A DNA stretch of 64,000 nt from Lophius americanus. Lineage: Eukaryota > Chordata > Actinopteri > Lophiiformes > Lophiidae. The stretch covers positions 43,597 to 107,596 of the forward strand of contig JBBDHG010000513.1 of assembly GCA_037951165.1 (NCBI GenBank), given 5' to 3'. The stretch's first letter is position 1, and every line of letters starts with the position of its first letter. Under the pieces are notes generated by a model. It made no database searches and was not told where the DNA came from. It was given only the letters and a program-made list of their open reading frames with translations. This document shows, piece after piece, positions 1 through 10,150 of this stretch. A program made the translations under genes and the position numbers.

Positions 1-1300
1 CCACCTGAGACGATTCACATTTCTGTCCTCTCGCTCTGACTCGGATGATTCAGTTGGAAAGAGTCTCTATTTCTTACTGTAAAATGTGACTGACCCTGTT
101 TATAAGGTCAGAGGTCAATGGGAAAGAGTAAGGGGGCCAAGGATGGAGCCCTGGGGGGCACCACAGGTAAAAGGGGCCACGAAGAGGAGGTATTTATTAG
201 CATTTTAAAGCATGTGAGGACTTTAAAAAAAAAAGAGATCTATCTTAATACAACCCAGAAAAAAAAATCCTCTAAGATAAATTTAGAATTTCTAAGATAT
301 TAAATCTTTTATTTTATGACAGAAATAAAACATGTAAAGAAATAACTTTGTTCCATGTTTTTTCCCTCGTTGACGACATTAAAGGGTCAAATGTTACGTA
401 TAAATAATTGATTAAAACTCAGACTATCTCAAAGCCTCGCAGTTGGACCAGGTTGTCAGAAAGAAGGAGGAAGACAAAGACCCGCCTCTCCTGTTTGATT
501 GACAGGAGGCTAAGAGGCGTTTACGTTCTACACGAGGACCCTTTTGAATTTTTCGTGTGATTTTCTGTTGACGTCCCTCATGAAAGATGAATTCCTCGGA
601 GAGGAGTAAGAATAAGAGAAAAGACAATCTGAGGTGATGCTTCGTTCAACACTGACATCAAAACGCACAACGGGGAGAGAAATTATCACCTGCAGGGAGC
701 TGTGAGGGGAAAAAAACCCGTGCAGGAGTCGAAAACTGCCGAATTGTTGCTTTTCTCTAGTGACAAGTGTTGAAAGGTATTTTTTCTCTCTGAAAATTAC
801 ATGTAGAAGAAAATGACAACACTTTGTAAGAATCAGACAGCAGCTAGGGTTTGTTTTTTTCCCCTTCTTTTACCACCTGCACCTGAACGCACCGTCAGGA
901 CTGTCAGGGCGAGAATTTGAAAAATCCTTAATTTGAGGTTCAGCGGCTTCTCCTCTCATACCTGTGTCATAAATTCCGCTGGGAATCGGTAAACTCCGCC
1001 GGTGTTTATGGACGTTGTGACGCTTTTATGACATGTAATCACGGGCTTTGAAAGGGTTTTATGTTCCTGGGGGTAATAAACGCGTGTCTTCGTGTAAACA
1101 GAAAAGCCCTGATTTGTATCATTTGACGATTAAATTACACGCCGGCGTCGGCAGCCGGGAATAAAATACCTGAAACGTTTCCTCGCCCGAGAGGAAAGAA
1201 GTGGCAGGTCTGCAGAGTCCGCTCAATAACAGGCAATTAAAAAAAACACGAAAAAATACCTTTAAATACTGTAAAAGTGTTCCAGTCAGGAGAGGCAGAG
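1..1300. other. Non-coding block, one dispersed-repeat motif
   Basis: No gene is recognised. It carries one copy of a dispersed motif (124-169) and some A/T runs. Confidence 0.6.
124..169 (+). repeat. Dispersed motif copy 1 (AGTAAGGGGCCAA type)
   Basis: A ~45-bp motif with cores GGGGCCAAG, GAGCCCTGGGG and CACCAC. It recurs at 29271-29315 and 51103-51149 in the same orientation. It reads open in frame here but no protein family is recognised. Confidence 0.7.
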
Positions 1301-1960
1301 ATGAATAAGTACCTTTTACTTTTACACTCTTATACTTTCACACTTTTATATCTTTCTCTTTTATTCCTACTGCTTTTTTTTCAGCTTTAAACGTTTCTAG
1401 CTATTTTACTTTTTACTTTCATTCGATTACTCTTTACTATCATACTTTTATTTTGACTGTAATACTACTACTATGTTTTTTTTGTGTTTTATTACTTTCT
1501 TACTACTACTTTTCACTTTTATACTTTTTTTACTTTAGTAATGGTACTTTGTATTGGCAACTTACAACTTTTTTTACTTCTATACTAATATTTACTTTTT
1601 ATTTACTTTTATACGTCTACCTTTTACTTTTATACTTGTCTTAAACTTTAATACTAATACTTCAGATTTTTATGTTATATTACCTTCATAATACTACTTC
1701 TTACTTTTATACGACTACTTTTTACTTTTTCTTACTTTTATGTTTTTAACTTTTATACCACTACCTTTTACTGGTACACATTTTTTAACTTTAATTTTAC
1801 GTTTGACTTTCTTTTGTTATCACTTCTAAACTTTTTTTACTTTAATACTTTTACTTTATATTTTTATATTTTTATGTTTTTAACTTTGATTGTTTTTACT
1901 TTTATGCTTCTACATTTTTCTTTTACTAGTTTTATGCTCCATTACATTTTACTCTTATTC
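1300..1960. repeat. Degenerate T-rich (TTTTACTTTTATAC)-like array
   Basis: About 650 bp composed almost wholly of CTTTTA, TACTTTTA and CTACTTTT words on the plus strand. It reads as low-complexity Phe/Leu/Tyr protein but has no gene features. Confidence 0.85.
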
Positions 1961-1999
1961 ATTCTTTTGAACATCCATACTAAGACATTGAAGGTGAGC

Positions 2000-2072
2000 T
2001 TCTGGTTCTGGTTCTGGTCATGGTTCTGGTTCTGGTCATGGTTCAGGTTCTGGTTCTTGTTCTGGTTCTGGA
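2000..2072. repeat. GGTTCT minisatellite
   Basis: Hexamer GGTTCT with GGTCAT variants, about 12 units. Confidence 0.92.
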
Positions 2073-2969
2073 TCCAGTTGCATTTATTGGTGTGACACCA
2101 TGTTAGATCCTATCTCTCTATGAGGATCTGCATCTTTGGACCGGTCCACATCAGAGTGGGAACAAATGGACTAAAGTGGTCATCAGAATCTGTTCAGAAC
2201 TTCCGTCTATCTCCACATCCCGCCGCTCCGTGAGCTCATGCATCACTGCTGACATCACCGGCGCCGGCTGACTGCATAAACGGGGTTAGCGGGTTAGTGA
2301 GGTCGTTATCATGCAGCAGCTTGTCACTACGGCCCATCATCAGCACCATCGTCATCCTCATTAGCATGATGGCGTTCACAGGTGACGCCTCTTCAAGCAG
2401 GCGGCGGAGAAAGTCCCATCGTTAGATCACATTAAAATCCACATTACGCCGTTCTCCGACCTCCGGACCGGACGTGTCGGGTGAGTCATCGACGCCACGG
2501 CGCCCCGTGGAATCATGGCAGCTCATCTGGACCAATGCCCACTCGGTTGCAATTTGGAAGCGAGAAACTCACAAGGTGTGACGAAGAGACAAAACCGGGG
2601 CGACGAGGAAGGAATGTTGAACCGGGTCTGGGCCGGAGGTGAAGATGTGAAAGGATATGAACACGAACCTCCGCTTTTCCTGCGGGTCCCCGCGGAGATC
2701 AGGGTGAAGAAATGGTTCGACGTGTGGAGGAAGAGATGGTTCTTCATCTTCTCAGGGAAAACTCTGAAAGGAATCTGGTGGAATGTCAATTCTTCATTTT
2801 ACGTTGTAAATAAAAAACACACTAAAACTTTACGAGATATTTTGATGAGTGTAAAAACATAATTTGACTAGAAATTAGACAAAAACTCTTTTAAAATTAG
2901 AAGTTTTTTCAGTGTAAGAGCTAAAAAAAAAAAAGTTCTTTTTTTGCAAGATTGCGAAAAAATGTCTTT
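2073..2969. other. Non-coding block
   Basis: No gene or repeat is recognised. A TTTTTTCAGTG end near 2903-2913 resembles the terminus of the CACTG-type MITE family. Confidence 0.5.
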
Positions 2970-3245
2970 GTTTTTTATTTATAATTATTATACTTAAATG
3001 GTTAATAATATGTTTTTATTGATAACTATTATAATTACATGATTAAAAATATTTTCTATTCATAATTATTATACTTATATGATTATTGATTCTGTTTTTA
3101 TTTATAATTATTATAATTACGCGATTAATAACATGGTTTTATTTCTATAATTATTTTGATTGTATGATTGATAAAATGTAATTATTTATAATTATTATAC
3201 TTATATGATAAACAATATGTTTTTATTCATAATTATTTTGTGCCC
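2970..3245. repeat. AT-rich ~45-bp tandem repeat, about six units
   Basis: Units share TTTTTATT, ATAATTATTATACTTA, ATGATTAA and AATATG cores in that order, with period 41-50 bp and substantial divergence. Confidence 0.85.
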
Positions 3246-4199
3246 GTTTTTTTATTGTTTTTTTCAAACCTAATAAATCTATCCTCTAAAGATTTTTAAA
3301 GTTTCTATGTATTTAGTAATGTCACACTCCTCCATTTAAGACAATTACTCTTTTGAAATAAAAATAAAGAGTCATATTTAAGCATTTCAAGAAAAGTAAA
3401 GTCTTTTTAATTTGGCCGGAAATACAACTTTTGAGCTTTTGAGATTTTTCCAAGATTTTCAACTGTCCTTAAATAAGATCCTTATTTCTCGTTGAAATAG
3501 TGATTGTGTCTTAAATCCACTGCAAAAAGACATTTTGACTATTAGATCCTATTAAATCCTTTTTGCGTTTCTGCAGTGAGGACATGCGTTTGACCCGCAG
3601 AGGAACGTTTGGACCTCTGTGGCCCCCATGGAGGGAAATCCTACATACATATAATCCATAAAACAACCCATAGAACCGGAGTGACGTGCGAGCCGAGCTT
3701 CCTGTGAGACTCCGCCCCCTCACCGAAGGCGACTCCTGCAGCAACAGTCCCACCATCAGAGAGAGAGCGCGGATCCAAAGCGGCGCCGCTCCATCGCCGG
3801 CCCGTGATAAATGGGTTTGTATTGTCTGTCGGGCCGCCGTCCTGCCCGCCCAGGTCACTGCTTATTAAATTACCACTTACCAGTGTCCTAAATACTGATT
3901 GATGGATGAGCGTGGCAAACGCAGGACTCCTGTGAGTTTTCTAGGCCCCTCCCACATCCCTCAGAGCGAGGAGAAACCGCCATCAGATTGTTATCGACGC
4001 GTATCGAGCGCAGGCTGGTGGCCTCCGTCCTGGATTCCTTCACTTTCGCACACTTTCATGTCCAGAGGGTTTTATTTTATTCTAGTTTGACGGCGGTAAC
4101 AAAAGTTACGTTCAAACACCGATTAAAGAGTGAAAACGGCGACAGGAAACAAAACAGAGACGCCGCCGCGAGATGTGAAACCATCCCAAATAGTCTTTA
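3246..4199. other. Non-coding block
   Basis: No gene is recognised. A ~60-bp stretch at 3519-3579 begins CACTGCAAAAAG and ends CTTTTTGCGTTTCTGCAGTG, an inverted arrangement like the MITE termini seen elsewhere. Confidence 0.45.
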
Positions 4200-4665
4200 C
4201 ATTCTAAATATTAAATGTAAATGTTAAATCTCAATGTAAATTCTCTACGTTTGACTTTATACTCGACATGAAATATAAAAAATATATCTTCCTCATTTCG
4301 TGTGTTTTAAAAAAAAATATATTTCTGGCCCTAAAACTCCTTCGTAGATTTAACATTTACATTTAACATTTAGACTTGAATGTTGAATTTAAATAAAAAT
4401 TTTGGATCTAAACAGGATATTTCTAATTCCTTTAATCAAGATTTTATTTTACCAAAATAAAAGCAGATTATCTAAAAAAAAAAAAATGTTTTTGACATTT
4501 TGACTTTATTCTCTACGTTTTCACTCTTTTATCAAAACAAAACATGAAATAAATCTTCTTCCTCTCGTGTTTTTTTTTTTTATTCTTTCTTCCTGGCTCT
4601 AACGATCTTTTGTAGATTTAATATTTACATTTAACATTAACATTAAGATAAAACATCAATATTTC
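4200..4665. repeat. Diverged tandem duplication, offset ~268 bp
   Basis: The blocks 4200-4400 and 4470-4665 share, in order, CTCTACGTTT (4242/4511), ACATGAAATA, TCTTCCTC, CTGGC-CTAA (4325/4593), TTGTAGATTTAA-like and ATTTACATTTAACATT. The offset stays at 268-269 bp. Confidence 0.85.
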
Positions 4666-4771
4666 AATTTCATAATACAAAATTATATGAATTTATTATT
4701 CACTATTTTACCGCTCCTTCTTTATTAAACACTTAAACCCAACCACAAAAGGGTCACGACCCCCTGACCTT

Positions 4772-5025
4772 CTGGCGCCGGTCCAAAGCCCGGATAAATG
4801 TGGCGTCCGGCGTAGAACCGACGCCCAAAATCAATATGTGGCATAAAAAAACGATTCCCAAGATGGAACCTAAGGGACCCGGGTTAAACACATACCGCCA
4901 CTGGTTCTGTTAGCCAAGACGGTACCGGCGGTAAGTGCGGACGTAACAGATAATCCACAGTGGCGACCCCCCGAAAGACGAAGAAGAAGATGAAGAAGAA
5001 GATGAAGAAGAAGACGAAGTGAAAT
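4772..5025 (+). mobile_element. Short RTE-derived (LINE/SINE-like) element with GAA-rich tail
   Basis: The GGTCCAAAGCCCGGATAAATG, GGCGTCCGGCGTAGAAC and CCCGGGTTAA..CCGCCACTGG blocks match my recollection of the 5' region of fish RTE-type LINEs. They lead directly into CCACAGTGGCGACCCC and a GAAGAAGATGAAGAAG tail, as in the 3' end of the same elements. The body (~200 bp) has no reverse transcriptase, so it is an internally deleted, non-autonomous copy. The family name is from memory and unverified. Confidence 0.65.
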
Positions 5026-6374
5026 GAAAATGAAAAACCAAACTTCACTTAAATTGATTTTAAGGATTTCATTCCTAATCTTTTAAGCCTCGAATGGTTC
5101 CAACTTTGACTCGTCACCAAAGACCCCTGGGTCTTGCCGCCTCCCCGCCCCCCCAGCAGCTGAGTTACTCCCTCAGGAAAGAAAACTGTTTTCATTTGAA
5201 CCATTTTTGTTGTTTGTCTTATTGTAAACCACGTTTACTGAGCAGGAATCCTCACAGCGGCTGTAGGGAGGAAATTAGAACAAGGGGCGCGAGTCTGACT
5301 AACACTCTCTGCGACCACGGAGGCAAAACATCAGAAACAGCTTAGCCGCCGGTGACCTTTGACCTCCGAACTCATGATCGCCTTGCGATGCGAGAAAAAA
5401 AAAAGAAGCGACTTCTTTAAAGACAATGTTGAGTGCTACGCGTCTTTATTCCAGCACAAAAAAGACTTTGTTCCCTCTTACCTCGCCGCCGGCGTGCCTT
5501 TACTGCGGCGGGTGTGTAGTCATGTGAGCCGTGTGTGCGTGTGCGTGTGTGTGTGTGTGTCTCGGGGGCGTGCTCAGGGTTAGGGGGCATTGATGAGTCT
5601 GCGGCTGACATTTGAGCGAGATTGAGGGGGAGCGCAGACACTAAATCACCGCATTGCAAGTAGCTGTTGAAAATTCATTAAAAGCGTCTTTATTCTGCAT
5701 TTTTGGCTGCAGAGGCTGGTTTCACCCCCCCTTCCCCCTTCCTCCTCGTCAAGCTCGCTCTCCCCGCGTTAACGCTGCAACGTTTGCGTCTAATGATAAG
5801 GTAAATGAAAGGATGTTTCAAACAGACCTGGCCCTCCATAAGTAGGTTTTCCTTTTCAAAGGCTGTGGACGGACCGCAGCGCTTTGGAAAAAGGACCTTG
5901 GGCGCGGCGAACGATTGTCAGCCATGCAAATAATCGCTTACTTACACTCGGCGACTTTGCTTCGGATGAGGCGCATTACCATTTGAAAATGAGCTCACAA
6001 ACACTCTGGGGCGAAAGGCTCGCATCACGATTCCCAGTTATTCTCACTCCATCGGGTCACACACGGACACAGAGACGCGGCGAGGGGGGAGGGGCATTAT
6101 GTCAGCGCTGCGATCGGGTGGAGGTGGAGGTGGAGTCTTTCTGGAGTTCTTTCTGGCTGGAGGTGGGTTCAAGGCGGCGAGACGCTGCTTCTGCTTCGGT
6201 TCTTCTGGTCGCTGCTGCGGGGTCTGTTTGGACGTGGAGGCAGACACGGTGGGACAAACCGGGTCGAGAGACTGGAATCGGCGCTTTCATGTTTGCTGGG
6301 TTGCAGGAACTTTGTGAAACCTGATGTTTGACAATCGCTGAGGAGACGCTGAGTCCAAGTCCATGTTTTTAGAT
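5026..6374. other. Non-coding block
   Basis: It contains a GT-rich microsatellite at 5526-5561, a possible regulatory segment (5640-6060, listed separately) and a GGTGGA-rich stretch near 6117-6170. No gene is supported. Confidence 0.5.
5640..6060. promoter_or_regulatory. Candidate conserved non-coding element
   Basis: Repeat-free DNA with TTCATTAAAAGCG, TAATGATAAGG, ATGCAAATAATCG (octamer-like) and CATTACCATTTG cores. No plausible protein is encoded. Suggestive of regulatory DNA but unproven. Confidence 0.25.
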
Positions 6375-7180
6375 ATAAATCATTTCCACAGCTTTAGAAC
6401 ATCCCTCCTAATATCGTCTAAATCTTCTATGTGCTGCCAAAACATCCCAGGGAACCCGTTAACGGTCTGGACTCCAGCGGACCTCTGAAGGTTCTGCTGT
6501 GGTATCTGGCTCCCAGAAGCAGCAGATCCTTTAAGTCCTTGATTTTGTGAGGTGGAGCCTCCGTGGATCGGGTTTTGCTCGTTCGAAACATCCCACAGAT
6601 GCTGGACTGGATTGAGATCTGGGGAATCGGGACGCCAAGTCAGAACCTTGAACTGGTTCTCGTGTTCTTCAAACATTTCTGCAGTGAGTCAGGGAACATT
6701 AGGAAACCGTTTCTGTGAAAGAGGAGGGGCTTGGCCTGCAGAAACGTTTAGGTAGAAGCTGCGGCTCAATAGGAACATCTACAAGAATCGTAGGACCCAA
6801 AGTTTCCCAGCAGAACATGGTCTAAAACATCCCACTCCGTCCTCCATCTCGTCTTCTTCCCATAACATTAACTTTTATCAGCACTGTGCTACACTAGCTC
6901 CTCTGTGGGATCAGACGAGACGGGCCAACCCTCGTTCCCCCAAAAGCATCAACGGACTTTAGGCCCCCAGTTCAAGACTCGTCCTCCTATAGTCCACTTT
7001 GGAGGACCAGGAAATGCCAACAAGACCTGCAGTTCTGGAGATGCTCTGACCCAGTCCTTCTGGTCTTTGTCAGAATCACTCAGAACCTCTTCTGACATCA
7101 ATTTCTGGACAAAAATGTTCACTTCTTGTTGCCTAATGTGTCCCACCCACTGACAGGAACCGCCGTAAACATATTTACTC
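6375..7180 (-). mobile_element. Degenerate Tc1/mariner-type transposon relic
   Basis: On the minus strand the distal part reads TWRPDSPDLNPVQHLWDV, the conserved third catalytic region of Tc1-like transposases (SPDLNPIEHLWD). It is followed by text matching the usual 3' end (CTTAAAGGATCTGCTGCTTC, TTTTGGCAGCA). Further upstream are ATGTTCTGCTGGGAAAC (6800-6830) and, at 6900-7150, the 5' part with GGAGATGCTCTGACCCAGTC on the plus strand. The frame is broken and the middle is missing, so it is not functional. Confidence 0.85.
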
Positions 7181-8317
7181 CGACCTTTTTTTTTAAATTT
7201 TTGAGCAGGAAATCCAGGATTCACCAAAATATCCCTTCAGCCGGTCCAGCACAGGAACCCAAACGGCAGCGGAAGCCGTCCAATGAGTGGAAACGGGTTT
7301 TCTATAGCAGTAAAATAAAGAAAAACGTTTCAAAAATCCGTTTTTTTTCTAAACTCAATTTTTTTCAACCTACTTTTTTGACAACTAGTGACCAAAAAGC
7401 ATCGATTAAATGATTTATAGTTTGTGTTTTCAGCGGGTGGACGGCGTCTCAACCGTGCATCAAGACGCCGCCGCTGTGCTGAATCAAAGGGTAAATAATG
7501 TCTCATAAAGGACATTCCTGCTTAAAAGGACAAATATCTTACTGTATGAAACACATTTATGAGGCCTTCCCGTCACATGACCACAAGAACCCCAGCAAAA
7601 CGGCATTAACAACAATCAACCGTCAACAAATCTGCAGGAAACGCCTCCTTTCTCGTCACGGGAAGCTTCGCCGCCCGTGAGTAAGGTGTGGGAGTCGGCG
7701 TTCTGTCGGACCGACAGTGTATCCGGGTGAGTGGCCAGGTTATAAAAAGACCTTTAAGCCCCTCTTATCCTTTTATTTGCTGAGTCCACGCTTGAATTCG
7801 GAGCTCCTGTCAACAATATGAAGACCCCGGCTCGGATTGGGAGGTAAGCAAAGTTTTAGCTCCAGTGCTGAACTAATGCCAGTTTGATTAAATGCTCTGG
7901 GTACAAGCAGCAGGGGTTTGGGATCCCCTTCCCCGTTCTAGTTCCTGAGGGACTTATAGAGCTTCTCTCGTTGTGCTGCTCTCTTCTCTGACCTCCTTCA
8001 GCCGGACGCCGGACCCTCAAACCAAACCTCGGGCAGGTGAGGAAACCTCGGCGACATCGTGGCCGAAGGCAAAAACCGGGGATTCATTTTCCGGCAGATG
8101 CACGAAACCGAAAATGAAGATTTTCTTCGTATCCCCAGTTACATAAAGTCTTTATTTGATGGCCAACAATCCAAATTGTCACTTAGCGATGCGAGCCAGG
8201 AGTCCAATAAAGCCGCCGGTCTTTAAAAGTCACAAAGTGGGGGCGTGTTTTAAGCAGGGTTAAACACACAAACAAAGATGGATAGAATGAGTCATCGGGG
8301 TTTTCAAATGTGGTGGA

Positions 8318-8375
8318 AGAAGAAGAAGGAGAAGAAGAAGAAGAAGAAGGAGAAGAAAAAAAAAAAGAAGAAGCT
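8318..8375. repeat. (GAA)n polypurine microsatellite
   Basis: AGAAGAAGGAGAAGAAG-type array of about 58 bp ending in an A-run. Confidence 0.95.
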
Positions 8376-8399
8376 CCCTGCACAATATTTCTCTGGGAG

Positions 8400-8600
8400 C
8401 GTCGCTCGCCGCATATTAATTCTTATCGTGGCGATGAATAATGGCGCTTCTTATGAGGCCGGGTCGGTGGAATGCAGCGGCACTCTGAGCCGTCATAATT
8501 AACAGACTCACTCCACAATGGGCACATCCTCAAAGAGACTTCTTATTAGCACAGACGGAGCGGCTAAAGCACATATTAAAACGGGCATTCAGAGTGAAGG
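8400..8600. promoter_or_regulatory. Candidate conserved non-coding element
   Basis: Repeat-free segment with CATATTAATTC, GATGAATAATGG, CATAATTAACAG and CTTATTAGC cores. No coding frame with family resemblance. Inference by texture. Confidence 0.22.
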
Positions 8601-9114
8601 GATCAGAATCACCGAGGAAAAACACGGTTTTATGCTTCCGCGTCTTTTATCGTCTCGGCGGCGAGAGGACGCCGGCGGACTGAGCCGAGGCCCGAGCCGT
8701 ACCGTACGGCCCGCCCGGAGGTGTCACAGAGCTCTGGCGTGACACTGCCATTACCCACAAGGCTCTTGCACACCTCATTAGCGCCAGAGTATCCTTTGGT
8801 CACCCACGGGCGAGATTCAGTCCCTTGGTGGCTTAACAAGATCACATTTAAATCTGTGGCTGGATGGAGAGCCGCTTCCCGATGAGCATTCATCAGCAGG
8901 ACGCAATTATTTCCAGGCTGTCGCCGCGTTCTGATCCGGTTTATTTTTTTTTGCAAAGAATTTCTTTATGAAATGGAAGGACTCGAAGAAAAGACGGACA
9001 GTTGTGTGTTTATGTAGAATTTGAAGTCATCCGCCCGTTTAGCTTGTGCTAAAGGGGTGGAGCCCATGCTAGCAAACAGTGACCTCACCATTTCGCCCGT
9101 GGGCGGGAGAGTAT

Positions 9115-9235
9115 CCGTAAGGGAAAACACGGGAAGAACATCTGACCCCATACAGAAAGGCTCGGCTGGATTCAAACCCAAAAGAACTTTCTCGTAGTGA
9201 GGAAGCAGCGCTAACCATTACACCACCAAGCGGCA
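9115..9235 (+). mobile_element. SINE-like dispersed element fragment
   Basis: GAAAACACGGGAAGAACAT, ACAGAAAGGCTCGGC, GGATTCAAACCCA and GCAGCGCTAACCATTACACC match, from memory, a very common teleost repeat with a tRNA-like B-box. Diverged, with no clear ends. Confidence 0.6.
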
Positions 9236-9439
9236 GGAGAGCTGGAGCCTGTGCCAGCTGACTTTAGGCGAGAGGTCAGGTTCACCTTGGACAAATCACA
9301 ATGACCAACAGGAACAAACAACCATTCCCACCTGCAGGAAGCGTAGACTCATCCACTTCACCTGTATCGCTCGGTTGCGTCCATCAATGGAACCGCTTGA
9401 CCTTTACAGGCTGGAGGAGGAGCCGGATCCTAACCCAGC

Positions 9440-9840
9440 CGAGCTTTTCAGCCGATAATTGGTCCGATTTAGCCCAAATGTTCCGCGTATGATTCGACTC
9501 GCGTAAAAATATCTTTCATACGTCATGATTTATTCTAATAGTTCATGTTTTACTCACAAGGGGGCGCTTTTTATGAAGAACGCCGTTTTTTCGGATATAA
9601 CTTCATAGCCGTAAAGTTTACTGAGTCCAAATTTTTGGCATATGAATCGACCCGAGGAGATCTGTTCTGTAAATCCTGTATTTTACTCTAGTAGTTTACA
9701 TTTTAGTCACTAGGGGGAGCTTTAATGCCAAAAGTTTTTGGATCATAAATGATCAAGCGTTGGTCCGATTTAGACCCAATTTGTTGCATATGAATCGACC
9801 CGAGGAGGTCTATCTTCTTTATATGATATTTTAACAAGCA
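9440..9840 (+). repeat. Diverged ~170-bp repeat, 2 to 3 units (GGGGGCGC/GGGGGAGC type)
   Basis: Units share TTGGTCCGATTTAG, GCATATGAATCGACCCGAGG, TTTTACTCACAAGGGGGCGC or TTTAGTCACTAGGGGGAGC, and TTTTTCGGAT-type blocks. Boundaries are approximate. A reverse-oriented relative is at 23195-23520. Confidence 0.75.
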
Positions 9841-10004
9841 AATTGGAGTTGGGGGCTTTCTTTGAGGACCCTCGGACATGTAGGTGGGCGAGAGCTGGGG
9901 TTGAACCGACCATCGTTGGATTGAGGGAAACATGCTGGAGGATAAATGTGGTTCATGCGGCGAATTAGTGAAATATTGAGGATCTGAGGTTGAAGAGACC
10001 AAAA

Positions 10005-10150
10005 CAAACAATTCACATTCACACATAGAGGCAACTTTTAGGTTTTGGGTTATGGGAGGAAGTTCTTGGAGGGAAGAGAAATCCACTTCCATCGGTACAT
10101 CAAGGCTTTTGAGCCCAGAACCTTCTTGCTGCGAGGAAACAACGATACCA
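10005..10150 (+). mobile_element. SINE-like dispersed element fragment
   Basis: CAATTCACATTCACACATAG, ATGGGAGGAAGTTCTTGGAG, GAGCCCAGAACCTTCTTGCT and GCGAGGAAACAACG correspond to the same common teleost repeat type as 9115-9235, here with more of its 5' side. Degenerate. Confidence 0.55.

Larger units (their letters stand above)
7181..9034. other. Non-coding block
   Basis: Contains (GAA)n-type purine tracts at 8318-8375 and a possible regulatory segment at 8400-8600. No gene is recognised. Confidence 0.5.
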
